Shown here: positions 1 through 10,017 of the stretch, piece after piece | Position numbering within the stretch: position 1 is the first letter of the stretch | How the letters are laid out: every line of letters starts with the position of its first letter | Assembly (NCBI GenBank): GCA_963971575.1 | Contig: OZ020617.1 | Span: forward strand, 17,941,403-18,005,402 | DNA length: 64,000 bases | Origin: Liopterus haemorrhoidalis | Lineage: Eukaryota > Arthropoda > Insecta > Coleoptera > Dytiscidae | Direction of reading: 5' to 3' | Position numbers and translations under genes: made by a program | Notes under the pieces: model-generated | Database searches by the model: none | Told to the model about the DNA's origin: nothing | Seen by the model: the letters and a program-made list of their open reading frames with translations, nothing else

Positions 1-584
1 CTCCTGGGTCCCAGAAGTCCTCTCGGCGGCCCTGCATGTACGTCTTGCAGAAACTCAATATTGAAACTTTTAGAATAAGAAATACATATAGCAACTGAAC
101 AAATATTTAAGTACATCGCAGTTTTTTATGTAATCAGGGTAAGGGAAGTACGTTGTTAAGATTGTAGGTGTTTGATTTCTGATTTAATCTTTAATTTTAT
201 TGACAAATACGTCTGAGTACTATTTTTATCTTTATATCTTTCTTTGAAATATTTTTCTTCATTTTTATTTCGTATCAAATCATGTATATAATGAAGGATT
301 AATTTCCTGTTTCATTTTTTGAAAAATGGTTTGCAAAATTATCAATTCCAAGACTCAATTATGAAGTAAAGAAAATATTACCCTCAGACATATATAGAGG
401 TCAAATTTAATAACGAGATTTGCTAATCTAAAGAAATGTTATATCTGACCTTAATCCATTGACACCATTAACTTTTCCCTGCATCGTATACTTTCTGAGA
501 TATAAGCGTTTTAAGTTTGACCTATTGTCGTGACGGTCAGATTTTTGAACATACAGACCCCACCTCTGAACGATTTTAAAGGCG
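1..584. other. Left-edge stretch without recognised feature
   Basis: AT-rich sequence with stop codons in all frames. I see no splice-bounded exon, no terminal inverted repeats and no RNA-gene promoter boxes here. Confidence 0.5.
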
Positions 585-893
585 CAAAAATCGCTTCAAA
601 ATAATTTATTTTGCAAAAATGCTATTTTGATAGTTAATACACGTACTAAGGGCTTTCATTTGATACTTATATATATTTTTTTTCGATGAGCACATATTTG
701 TTTATATTTTTAGAGGAATATGTTTTTCAGATGTTTTAGTATTTTTCTTATGTGCGGGTCAAAGAGTTGTATAAGCATGCCAAATTTCAGCTCTCTAGGT
801 TTAACCGTTTGGCTACAATTTTTACCGAACAGACAGACAGACAGATGACAAAATGACGGTATAAGGGTTTTTTGGTCACACTTACAAAACCCT
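585..893 (-). mobile_element. HINE-A fragment, 5' end only (Helentron-like)
   Basis: Reading on the minus strand from 893, this begins with the family terminus AGGGTTTTGTAAGTGTGACC. It then carries a short CTGT run, the conserved GTAGCCAAACGGTTAAACCT block and the block around the GTACGTG motif. It stops before the tRNA-like slot and the 3' hairpin, so it is a truncated copy. Family assignment rests on direct comparison with the full copies at 2259-3290, 20917-22085, 31766-32875 and 52326-53371. It encodes no protein. Confidence 0.85.
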
Positions 894-1049
894 AAAAAAC
901 GTACAAACCCTACTTTGTCCCTAACGTGCCCCTGCAGGTTACCTAATTATTAATAATTGTTAATTAATTTAATTCAGATTAAAAAACATGAACTAATATC
1001 AGCTTACTGGCAATAAAAATTAAATCTAACACTCTGCATTATTAGTATT

Positions 1050-1701
1050 TAGTATTTAGTATTTATTTAGTAGCTGGGATACAGATTTGGATACAAATAT
1101 AGTAAATAACTACGTCAAAAACAGAACAATAATAATGCAATGATTTACATTGATTAACATAGAATCACATAAAATTCATAAGCTCATTCTTATTACAGTG
1201 GATAAATTCCCCAACACTGTAAAAAGCTTTGTGTAATAGAAAAGTTTTCAAACATTTTTTAAACTGATTTTTTTTCAGTTCTCTAACTGAAATTGGTAAC
1301 ATATTAAACATTTTTGGGCCTATATAGCTAGGTGTATCACTAGTAACATTGTATTTAATTTTAGGTAATCTAATATTTGCATGACCTTTGGTATTATAGC
1401 TATGAACCATATTACATGTGGTAAATGCACTAACGTTTTCTTTAGTGAGGATTAAAACATTAAGCAAATATAATGATGGAAAAGTAAGGATGTTACATTT
1501 CATAAATAAATTTTTGCAGTGACTTCTAGGTTTTACTTTACATAGGGAACGTATAGCTTTTTTCTGTAGTTTAAAAATTCTTCGGGATTCAACCGAGTTT
1601 CCCCACATAGCAATACCGTAGGATAAAACAGACTCAATGTGAGCATGATAAACCAATTTAGCTACACTGAAAGAAACATGATAAACTAGTCTGTTTAACA
1701 T
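1050..1701 (-). pseudogene. LINE reverse transcriptase, C-terminal remnant
   Basis: An open frame of about 178 codons on the minus strand (1701 down to 1165) resembles the region after the catalytic palm of non-LTR retrotransposon reverse transcriptases. The pattern is a SYGIAMWG-like block followed by LQKKAIRSLC, then a SYNTKGHANIRLP stretch and the hydrophobic FNMLPISVRELKK tail. The catalytic FADD part is absent, so it is 5' truncated, as LINEs usually are. Downstream of the stop, at about 1050-1075, three or four copies of a TAAATAC unit look like the short tandem tail that CR1/RTE/Jockey-like LINEs often have. A related remnant lies at 13625-14125. The exact clade is not resolved. Confidence 0.7.
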
Positions 1702-1720
1702 TTTAACTATACAAACTAAT

Positions 1721-2256
1721 CTAACTTTTTGAACAGCTGATACTTAATTATCTTAAATTAAATAGAAATTACAGTTAATTATAAAAGAAAAATGACAGTA
1801 AATATAAAATCAATAGACAGCCACATGTATGTATGTTCTATAAATACAACCTACATATAAAATGATAGATCAAATAAAAGCTATAGCTCTGGGTAATCAT
1901 TAATCATTTCTGTGTAAAAATCCTGTCCAAATACCCGTATCACAAAATTACAGTTAATTTAGTGATTAAATAGTATGGAAAAGTATTAATATTTGTATTT
2001 GAAAAGCAATCATAACAATTTTACCGAGAAAATACTAGTTACTGGTTATATATACAGGAAATTAGATATCGACGAACTCAATTTTAGTAATTGCATGCAT
2101 TTCCGTCAAAGTATTCGTTCCTTTTATGTCTGGTACTATAGCAACGAGATTTTTTTCCTACCTAAGTATTTTCCAATAGGGTTGTTCTACAAGGAAATTT
2201 TCAAAGAGATTGAACGTTATTTAATGAAGCAATGTTCTTATTCTAATAAAAAAAAA
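1721..2256. other. No recognised feature
   Basis: A 90-codon open stretch (1993-2265, plus) starts without a proper ATG and runs into the adjacent HINE-A 3' hairpin. I recognise no domain in it and treat it as chance. Otherwise this is AT-rich sequence. Confidence 0.45.
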
Positions 2257-2258
2257 TT

Positions 2259-3290
2259 GATGTGAAGTGTGAATTTTCACACATTTCAGGGTTTTGCAGG
2301 TATTTAGTGAATGATGATTATTTGGGATGCCAAAACAAATTTTATATTAAATTATTTTTTTTGTTAATTTTAATTCGAACGCTTAATATCATTATTTAGG
2401 TTTCTAAATATGTGCAGTATTTTTTTTTTTATATAGCAAGGTTCATTAAGAATTTTAAAAATTGCGCCTATGGTTTCCATTGGTTGTTATAAGCTCCGCC
2501 CCTCTGATTTCGTGTACATTGAAACAGAATTAAATTATAATTTAAACAATTTCCACTGGTTATTAAATTTACGCTTTTAAAAATTAAATGCAACATTTGC
2601 CAAAATATAACTAGAATTTTGAAAAAATAATTTAAACAATTTAAAAAAAAAAAATAATAATAATAATAATATTGTCTCTTCTCGCAGGGTTCGATCCCTT
2701 TCGATCGAGTTAGTTGGGTGAGAAGCCAGAGCAATAACCACTACACCAGGATACACCTTCCAGTGAACCGTTTTACAAGGCTATAACTTGTGTACATTAT
2801 TAGCCAAAAAACACCAAAAATTCGTTTTTCTCCAAAACATAATCTGATCAAAAATTCCTGTTGTACTATTCCGGTTCACACCAATGTACATTAATTAGAG
2901 TTTTTTCAGATTTTTAGTTTAAACCATCAAAGGGTGTGAGACAAAAAAATTTTTGCACAATTTTGGCAAAAATCGCTTTAAAATAATTTATTTTGCAAAA
3001 ATAAAAATTTGATCGTTAATCCACGTACCAAGGGCTTTCATTTGATACCCTACTCAGAATTATAAAAAAAATATATTTTTTTCGATGAGCATATATTTGT
3101 TTATATTTTTAGGGGGATATGTTTTTTTAGATGTTTTAGTATTTTTCCTATGTGCGGGTCAAAGAGTTGTATAAGCATGCCAAATTTCAACTCTCTAGGT
3201 TTAGCCGTTTGGCTACAATTTTTACCGAACAGACAGACAGACAGACGACAAAATGACGGTATAAGGGTTTTTCGGTCATACAAAACCCTA
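2259..3290 (-). mobile_element. HINE-A full-length copy (non-autonomous Helentron-like)
   Basis: A complete copy of about 1.03 kb. On the element strand the 5' end (3290) starts AGGGTTTTGTATGACC and is followed by a CTGT microsatellite (3229-3244). Conserved AT-rich blocks and a tRNA-like module (2673-2758) come next. The right half ends with subterminal repeat AGGGTTTTGCAGGTAT in inverse orientation and a terminal hairpin GTGTGAATTTTCACAC at 2268-2283. Subterminal inverted repeats, a tetranucleotide microsatellite and a 3' hairpin without coding capacity are the hallmarks described for HINE/DINE-1 elements mobilised by Helentrons. Assignment to that class is inference by architecture. Confidence 0.8.
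2673..2758 (-). other. tRNA(Glu)-like Pol III module inside HINE-A
   Basis: On the minus strand an A-box-like TGGTGTAGTGGTTA is followed by an anticodon-arm-like CTGGCTTCTCACCCA with a CTC triplet in the loop position. A B-box-like GGATCGAACCC follows at tRNA-like distance. Overall it resembles tRNA-Glu(CTC), but the arms pair imperfectly and an extra CTCGATC segment separates the anticodon and T arms, so it is a tRNA-derived module rather than a working tRNA. A sister copy is at 14594-14665. Confidence 0.6.
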
Positions 3291-3555
3291 AAAATAGTAT
3301 TAAGTACCGGGTAATAATGAAAGCAATGAGATGTCGGTCCGGCATCCAATTTGTCGAGATCATCGCCGGCTGCATTTACCGGTGCCGACAGCCGCACTGT
3401 CAAATTTTCCGGGCTATATGTGAAAGCGTCCATTTGATTATAGTGTATCCGTTGCCAGTACTGGCATCGGTTTTTCCGGTGTATGTCAAAACCAGGGATG
3501 TGCCGTAGAGAATGAAATGTAGTTTACGTGTATATTCTAAACGTAATCTACCTTG

Positions 3556-3763
3556 CAGAGCCGTAGCAATATTTTTGGCGCCCTTGGTAAATAAAGTAAA
3601 TTGATTAAAGACGAAAAAAGGTCCTCACTCCCCCAAATACAAGTAATGTGCAAAAAAAGGTCCTCACCTCCGCTTTTAATGACCACGTATACACAATGGC
3701 GCCCCTCCTCAAACCTCGCGCCCCTGGCAAATGCTCCCATGCCAACCCGTTCCTACGGATCTG
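3556..3763. mobile_element. hAT-type MITE, CAGAGCCG family, copy 1
   Basis: A 208-bp element with ends CAGAGCCGTAG and CTACGGATCTG. It is flanked by a perfect 8-bp target duplication CTACCTTG (3548-3555 and 3764-3771). The interior holds degenerate copies of a GGTCCTCAC minisatellite and a GGCGCCCTTGG block shared with 17173-17477 and 45872-46089. An 8-bp duplication with short CAG..CTG ends is typical of hAT. Confidence 0.85.
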
Positions 3764-3771
3764 CTACCTTG

Positions 3772-4084
3772 TAGTTTGTCTATTATGGAATAAACCTAAA
3801 ATTGGCGCCTTTAAAAAAGAAATATTTTTGATTATCAATTTATAATTAAATTTTACTTTTACTTTCATTACTAATAAATTGCACTTTTTGTAAACAATTA
3901 TTTTCCTCGTGTTACAAATCACAAGTTTATTGAATTTGTTGTTAAATGGAATTATGATGGGAAAATAAAACTAAGAATAAATGTAGTACACGTTTCTTTA
4001 TTGACTGGTAAATAAATAAAAATAGTTTACTACACATAAACAATTAGTTCATTAGAGGTATAATAAACTTATTGGAGATTTACC
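3772..4084. other. No recognised feature
   Basis: AT-rich spacer between two hAT-type MITEs, with nothing supportable in it. Confidence 0.5.
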
Positions 4085-4092
4085 TCTTTAAT

Positions 4093-4375
4093 AGGGTGAC
4101 CATTTTCTTAAGAAGGCAATGCGGGATGGAGCAAAAAAAGGTCGTCACTTCCCAAATATAAGTGAAGAGCAAAAAAAAGGTCCTCACCTCCCAAATCCAA
4201 GTGAAGAGCAAAAAAAAGGTCCTCACCTCCAAAATCCAAGTGAAGAGCAAAAAAAGTCCTCATTTCCTCAAATCCAAGTGAAGAGCAAAAAAAATAGTCC
4301 TCATTTTCTCAAATACAAGTTACAATGCGGGACTTTTGCGGGACGCATCTTAATGCGGGACGAATGGTCACCCTA
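4093..4375. mobile_element. hAT-type MITE, AGGGTGACC family, filled by minisatellite
   Basis: A 283-bp element. Ends AGGGTGACCAT and ATGGTCACCCTA are flanked by a perfect 8-bp duplication TCTTTAAT (4085-4092, 4376-4383). Nearly all of the interior (about 4128-4320) is five tandem copies of a unit of about 37 bp containing GTGAAGAGCAAAAAAAGG and TCCTCACCTCC. The same unit occurs inside the unrelated CAGAGCCG MITEs. A second AGGGTGACC-type element is at 39297-39929. Confidence 0.9.
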
Positions 4376-4383
4376 TCTTTAAT

Positions 4384-4938
4384 GTCCACTTGCAAAAACG
4401 AAGAATAATTTTTATTTATTGAATAAGTTTGAAGTCAACCAATCAAATCATCCAATATCGCGATGAAATCATGTTAATCGAGCAATAACTTAGTTGTTCT
4501 TAGCGGCATATTTTCCTACCCACTCTTGTTGTCTACATAGTCTACATAGATTACATTGTCTACGCGATGTTTGCATGTAAAATAGACAAACCTAAAAAAC
4601 TTATAGACGCCAAAAAATTGCTTGATAACTAGAAAAATAGAACATGAATGCAACACAACTCGTCAGCTCGCCCTTCCCTTAAATAGTTATTTTTAAATAA
4701 ATTTTTTTGGTTAAAAAAACTTCTTTAATAGAAGAATTCTTTAATAGGACGCCGTTTTCAAAGGAGAAGAGATAAAAAAAAAAAAACAAAATCTTAATCT
4801 AAAAAGTGCCTATAAATTGTGTTTCAGCAGTGGAAACTATGCTGGCAACGATGCGTAGCCACAGAAGGTACTTCGATTGTAGTAATTTAAATGTAAACTG
4901 TAAAAGAATTTTTTGATCAAACTTTGCATTAAAACTAA
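4384..4938. other. No recognised feature
   Basis: AT-rich spacer. A small GTCTACATA tandem (about 4531-4561) and an A-run (about 4773-4784) are the only structures noted. Confidence 0.5.
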
Positions 4939-4940
4939 TA

Positions 4941-6318
4941 TACAGTGAATTTATTTTTTAATGCAACATGTACTATGCCATTACCATGGATACAGTTTTT
5001 GACAGCAATATAAATCGTTTTCATTTTCATTTACAACATAGAAAAAACCATATTTACTAGCAATCAAAATATTTTATTGAAAATACAAATTAAAAAAAAA
5101 AATAATAATAAATAAATAACTAATAAAAACTTATAATAAATGTTCAAAAGTTTCTCCGTTTACTTGCATACAAAATGTTAAGCGATCATAAAAATGATTC
5201 AAAACATTCAGCAATTGCTCTTGAGGTATATTGTTGGATGCTTAAACAATTATATCTTGCAGTTCAGCAACATCCCTAAGTTCTCTATTATATACTTTGG
5301 CCTTTAAATATCCCCAATAAAATAAATCATTGGGTGCCAAATCCGGAGATCTCGCTGGCCAATTCATCGACCCTCCTCTTCCAATCCAGCTTTTTGGGAA
5401 AGTTCTATGTAAATATTCTTTAACTATTATTATTCTTTATTTATTTAGAATAATGGACTTGTGCGCCATCATGTTGAAACCATACTTGTTCATTAATATT
5501 CAGGTTTCGCAACTGGGCTAGATATTTTGCGGCATTAAGGTTATCGTCAATAAAAAAAGGCCCTATAATATTGGTTCCTATTATCCCTGCCCAAACATTT
5601 AATTTTTGTGGCCTTTGAGTTCGGGAGGTATGAAACAAATGTAAATTTTCTCGACTACAGTACCTAAAATTTTGTCTGTGCACTTTACCATTTAGAGTAA
5701 ACGTTGCTTCGTCAGTAAATAAAATTCTTTGAAACATTGTTGGGTCGGAATTAATTTTTTCAAACATTTCAAAACAAAAATCCATACATACTGCTGCGTC
5801 CCTTTCGAACAATTGATGATTTTGAATTTTGTATGATCGAAACTTTTCTTTTTTTAAGAAGTTAAAAATATATCCAATACTGACACCAACGGTTTGTGCA
5901 ATTGATCTTAAAGTATTTTGATTTTTTTCTTCCACTTGTAATAATATTTCCAACTGCTTCTCTTCTGTAAGCAAGTGGGATGTTGTTTTTTTTTTTATTA
6001 TGTTTTGACTTAAGACATCCTTCGCGATGAAATTTATTAACTAGTCTTGAAATTGTAGAGGGATTTGGTATTGGCCGATCTGGATAAGTTGCACTAAATA
6101 CAGCAGAAACTTCTCTTTGGGAGTTATACCAAGTTACTATCATTATTTTTTCTTCATCTGTATACATGTTAATTAATTTTTAAATCAGCAATGAGCAAAA
6201 GTATACACACTAATTGTCTATGTTGCAAATGAAAATGAACATGATTTATATTGCTGTCAAAATCTGTATCCATGGTAATGACATGGTACATGTTACATTA
6301 AAAAATAAATTCACTGTA
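4941..6318 (-). mobile_element. Tc1/mariner-superfamily transposon with ~100-bp TIRs
   Basis: A 1378-bp element bounded by TACAGTGAATTTATTTTTTA and its reverse complement. The inverted repeats extend to about 100 bp (4941-5040 and 6219-6318) and are flanked by TA at 4939-4940 and 6319-6320. The interior holds a minus-strand transposase pseudogene. Long TIRs plus a TA target identify the superfamily; the lineage is discussed under the transposase entry. Confidence 0.9.
5131..6167 (-). pseudogene. Broken Tc1/mariner-like transposase
   Basis: Minus-strand reading from ATG at 6167. An N-terminal helix-turn-helix region (MYTDEEKIMIVTWYNSQREV, DRPIPNPSTISRLVNKF) and a second HTH (TLRSIAQTVGVSIGYIFNFL) bind TIRs in this family. 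Catalytic motifs are visible as ILFTDEATF (first Asp), HDGAQVHYS (second Asp) and SPDLAPNDLFYWG (third Asp). Damage: a frameshift in an A-run near 5990, an AT-rich insertion with stops just after the second Asp (about 5410-5440), and a nonsense codon before ASNNIPQEQLLN. If the insertion is disregarded, about 40 residues separate the second and third Asp. That is longer than mariner's 34 and closer to the DD39-41D groups such as rosa; this is a rough count. It cannot be functional. Confidence 0.85.
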
Positions 6319-6320
6319 TA

Positions 6321-6900
6321 ATTAGTTGTTTTATGCTAACAGCCCTTTAAATATAAAAATACTGGGCACAAAATAAGCTCAGTTAAGAAAAGCAATGTAA
6401 CATTATTTTAGAATATAGATTGTCAAAGGTCTTTTTAAAAATCCATGTAGGTATAGGTATAATCTAATCGGAAGTGAACGTTTCAAGTTTTTAGAGTGTC
6501 TCTTCATACAAAGCAACAATATATAAAATACTTGCAAAAATGAACAACTGTTAACCTTATTTAATCAGTGAACATGCTTTTCGACAATGCTTTATAAATA
6601 CAATAACAGGTTGTGCATTGGCAGATTTCATGTTGCCCTACTTATGGTAACAGTTAACGATTTTAGGCAGACGATGCAGCAATCTGCAAGTAATGACCTG
6701 TAAAAAAATATAAATTCCACAGAGTTCATTGATCACTTCAGACTTAAGGCACTGTCACGGTTATTTGAGAATTCGCGTAACCAATTTAACAACGTACATA
6801 TACAGTATTCCCACGAAAACTTCTTCAGAATTTATAATATTGTACATAGAATGTTAGGTTATATTTTGCTGTCCACAATGCCAAATTTCAATTCTATATT
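6321..6900. other. No recognised feature
   Basis: AT-rich spacer to the right of the Tc1/mariner element. No reading frame, inverted repeat or promoter signature stands out. Confidence 0.5.
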
Positions 6901-6906
6901 TTGCAG

Positions 6907-6983
6907 GTCACCATGGTGTAATGGTCAATATACTGGCGTGTTGACTGTTAGACCATGGTGGCTCGGATTCGAATCCCGGTGAT
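6907..6983 (+). other. tRNA-like sequence (tRNA pseudogene or SINE head)
   Basis: A stretch of 77 nt with A-box-like TGGTGTAATGG (6914-6924), B-box-like GGATTCGAATCC (6964-6975), a plausible acceptor stem GTCACC/GGTGAT and a T-arm with one mismatch. The anticodon arm does not fold into a clean 5-bp stem with a 7-nt loop, so I do not call a functional tRNA. No HINE-A blocks flank it, unlike the other tRNA-like modules in the window. Confidence 0.4.
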
Positions 6984-7190
6984 GGCATGGATGTATTTGT
7001 AGTATTATGGTTTAAAAATATATAATTAAATAATAACACATGTATCCTGGTTTATTGTCATTGTTGCTAAGACCAAATATATAAATTAAAAGAAAAAAAA
7101 TACTATACTGTGTTTTTTGATAAAAATCACCTAGTGCAAAAACTAGTAAAAATCATAAATAAAGTAATTCTGTGCTCCTCAAATAATACT

Positions 7191-7346
7191 TTTTCTCTCT
7201 CTTTCTCTCTCTCCCCCTCTCTCTCTCTCTCCTCTCTCTCCCCTCTCTCTCTCTCTCCTCTCTCTCTCCTTCTCTCTCTCTCCTTTTCTCTCCTTCTCTC
7301 TCTTTCTCTCTTTTTGTCTCTCTCTCTCTTTGTCTCTCTCTCTCCT

Positions 7347-7391
<45 letters not shown>

Positions 7392-7545
7392 CTTTCTCTC
7401 TCTTTCTCTCTCTTTCTCTCTCTTTCTCTCTCTTTCTCTCTCTTTCTCTCTCTTTCTCTCTCTTTCTCTCTCTTTCTCTCTCTTTCTCTCTCTCTCTTTC
7501 TCTCTTTTTCTCTTGCTATCTTTTGCTCGCTCTCTTTCTCTTGGC
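7191..7545. repeat. CT/CTTT polypyrimidine microsatellite
   Basis: About 350 bp of almost pure pyrimidine on the plus strand. The core (about 7370-7500) is a regular 10-bp CTCTCTTTCT-type unit, and the left part is interrupted by CCCC runs. It produces spurious open frames on both strands (Ser/Leu-rich plus, Arg/Glu-rich minus). Confidence 0.95.
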
Positions 7546-7915
7546 TTTACTTCGACTCCCACACCGTTCGCGGGAGCAAGAGCAGTATCTTCTTTTACTG
7601 TCAGTTTGACTATTGGACTTACAATATAAGCGTCCATAATACCAAGCAAGTAAAGAAGTGGATATTAGCGCTTTTATATCATGCCGCTGTGTTTTGTATT
7701 TGGTTCGATATTATTTTAGTTAAATACTATAGCGATTTTTAAGTTGTTTTTTGGGATTTTTAAGTGGCGGGCCGCGAAGAGCCGCGAATATAACACTTGT
7801 TTTTTTTATTATTTAAAAAGGATAAGTAGCTTTCATAGTACATAAATATTATTCTTCATTGTAAATAGATTATTGAATGACTCAGCATAAAAAAATATAT
7901 ATACACAGAAAAACA
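7546..7915. other. No confident feature
   Basis: Right flank of the microsatellite. A minus-strand frame (7649 to about 7530) is open but has no recognisable domain. A small GC island GGCGGGCCGCGAAGAGCCGCG at about 7764 may be an old hAT end. Confidence 0.3.
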
Positions 7916-7919
7916 CATT

Positions 7920-8266
7920 ATTTTGGATTGACTCCTTTTTATTTGTCAACATAGACTCCTTTTAGCTCGATACACTTCGCCCAGCGTTTCTCCAACTTTT
8001 TCAAGCCATCCAAAAAGTAAGATTCCGGACGGTGTTAAAAGAGGCATTTTTTATGAGGCTTCTTCGTTCAACGTGAATATTTTTCCGGCGAGCCATTTCT
8101 TCATGTTTGAAAACAGGAAAAAGACGCTGGGGGCCAAATCTGGTGAATTTGTTGTCTTTTAAAAACAGAATTCGGAGATGCTCTGATTCGAACTTCGTGG
8201 TTCGGGCGTTTTAAAGATGGTAGAAATTCAATCAAAGATGAGGAGAAACCGCGTAGGCCATCTAAT
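7920..8266. pseudogene. Scrambled mariner transposase fragments
   Basis: Minus strand 8165-7925 encodes the end of a mariner transposase, split by frameshifts: SPDLAPSVFFLFSNMKK (with the third catalytic Asp of the D,D34D triad region altered), then the C-terminal DGLKKLEKRWAKCIELKG. Plus strand 8171-8266 encodes the N-terminal linker SWFGRFKDGRNSIKDEEKPR. Head and tail pieces in opposite orientation, without the middle, indicate deletion and inversion. Confidence 0.7.
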
Positions 8267-8269
8267 ATT

Positions 8270-9041
8270 TTTAATTTATAATATAGTTATCAGTAAAGCA
8301 GTCATCTTATAATTATTAATATTAAAATTATGCCTCTTGTAAGTGACTTAATATTGTCACTTTCAAATCATAAATAATGTGTCAGTTTTTAATGTATCGT
8401 AATTAATAATGTAATATGCCATGTGTGGCATATAGAATTAAGGATATGAAAGTTCTCATACGGGACATTTGTCTATGTAAGACAAAAGAAGTAAAGAGTT
8501 TCATATTACTGCTGGATGAAAGTTGTCTTTGGTTACACATATGGGCTTAACACTAACGAAGAAAATAACTTACTGCCTTTTTAAATTTATTTAAAGCAAA
8601 TTATTAGAAATTTGTTTCTTCTGCATTCATAAAACTATATATTCAGTAAGATCTCTTATTATGCGACCAATGTATGCCTGATTAACGTCATATTAGTCGC
8701 GCAATAATAACAGAATTTATGGGGAAAATATAAATGTCTAAATCTTGTTAGCAACAAAACATAAAAGTAAAAAAAATGAGTTGAATTGTGCTTGAAAATA
8801 ATAACAGAACAATTATAAATATACAGCATAACCATCAGTTTCGCACTCTCCGTGCAGTTTGAATTGATTACGTAGGCTAAACCTTAATAGATATATGTAT
8901 TGACATAATGTAGACAAAAAAATCTAGATCTTAACTAGATCTAAATAAAAGTCCACGAGAGCGTATACCTATCATGCACCGATTTCGTATATTGGGATTT
9001 CGTTTATAATTTTCTATTTTTAAACGTAATAGTTTTTGTAT
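8270..9041. other. No recognised feature
   Basis: AT-rich sequence with stops in all frames. No TIR, hairpin or exon pattern seen. Confidence 0.5.
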
Positions 9042-9043
9042 TA

Positions 9044-9532
9044 CAGTGAAACCTCGATATAACGGACCTCGATACAACGGACTTCGGATATAACGGACAG
9101 TATGTAAGCGATCGTAAACTGCACATGACTGCGCACTCGGGGTAGTATCATTTATCGATGATTCGGCATATAGCGAAATACAATTATATTACACGCACTT
9201 TCGCAATTCTAGTTAATAATTAAGAAACAACAAACTTCGAAAAACCAAACAAAAATTTATACATTTTTCAAACCAGTGTCACCGAAACCAGGAAGTTCAA
9301 AAACAAACATTGACGACTTTCCTCAACGAGCGTATAATGACATATCATCTGAAGACGAATAAAGTGCAATTTTAAAGTGTAATTAGAATGTAAACTTTCG
9401 TTTATAATACATATATTTCTATTTGATAGTTAATAAATAGCTTATTCAGAAAATGTATTTTTATATAACGGACATTCGGCTATATCGGACACCCCCTCGC
9501 CCGCATTGGTCCGTTATATCGAGGTTCCACTG
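9044..9532 (+). mobile_element. pogo/Tigger-type deleted element
   Basis: A 489-bp element with ends CAGTGAAACCTCGATATAAC and its near-perfect inverse GTTATATCGAGGTTCCACTG, flanked by TA. The GATATAACGGAC-type TIR is characteristic of pogo/Tigger transposons. The interior has lost nearly all of the transposase. A short plus-strand tail around 9272-9362 (SKTNIDDFPQRAYNDISSED then stop) may be the acidic C-terminus of that enzyme. Confidence 0.85.
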
Positions 9533-9719
9533 TATAAAGTTTGTGGGTGCATAACATCGGAGTTTTGTAGTGATGTATTAATTATTTCAGAATAATAAAT
9601 TAGACCATTTCACGTAGAATCATAATGTATTTAGCAATATACATCAAAGATTAATAATAACGGAGTTATTACAGGGTAAACAGAAGTCCAAAATGCAGAT
9701 ATGTTGAGAGTTGCGGAAT

Positions 9720-9893
9720 TTGTCGGGAGATGGCACTGCTAGTTAGTTGTTTATTCTCCATTCGCTAACGGTAGTTAAAATTACTATACCTGCCATTTTA
9801 TATATTTAACTTTAACGTTGTGAGCGTTATGTTATACTTTCTTGGATTTAAGTAGTGAAATGCCGTAGCGATGCACGGGGCTACTCCCGCTAG
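9720..9893 (+). mobile_element. Helitron 3' end
   Basis: The sequence ends with a GC-containing stem-loop (about 9862-9878, CCGT...ACGG) followed by GGGCTACTCCCGCTAG and a T at 9894. Hairpin plus CTAG next to T is the canonical Helitron 3' terminus (CTRR, inserted between A and T). The 5' boundary is not identified; 9720 is only where the sequence changes character. Confidence 0.55.
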
Positions 9894-10017
9894 TTTGAAA
9901 TGACATCCAGTTCCTCTGCATACCGTAAAATCTTGTGGTACCTATTGAGCTGTAGACCAGGGTGTTCTTGCTCTAGGGCCCACTATTCCTTATTGGCCCT
10001 GCTACTAAAAAGTAAAA

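Noticed and set aside
3101..3433. 110-codon minus frame and 63-codon plus frame around 3300-3510
   Set aside because: They run across the HINE-A terminus into slightly GC-richer DNA, show no recognisable domain and overlap each other.
4110..4320. Lys/Pro repeat protein (87 codons at 4119-4382)
   Set aside because: It is the translation of the minisatellite inside a MITE.
6907..6983. Functional tRNA gene
   Set aside because: The anticodon arm does not form a proper stem and the T arm has a mismatch, so only a tRNA-like call is made.
7110..7742. Long Ser/Leu-rich plus frame and Arg/Glu-rich minus frame
   Set aside because: Both are translations of the CT microsatellite; no domain, start context or splice sites support a gene.
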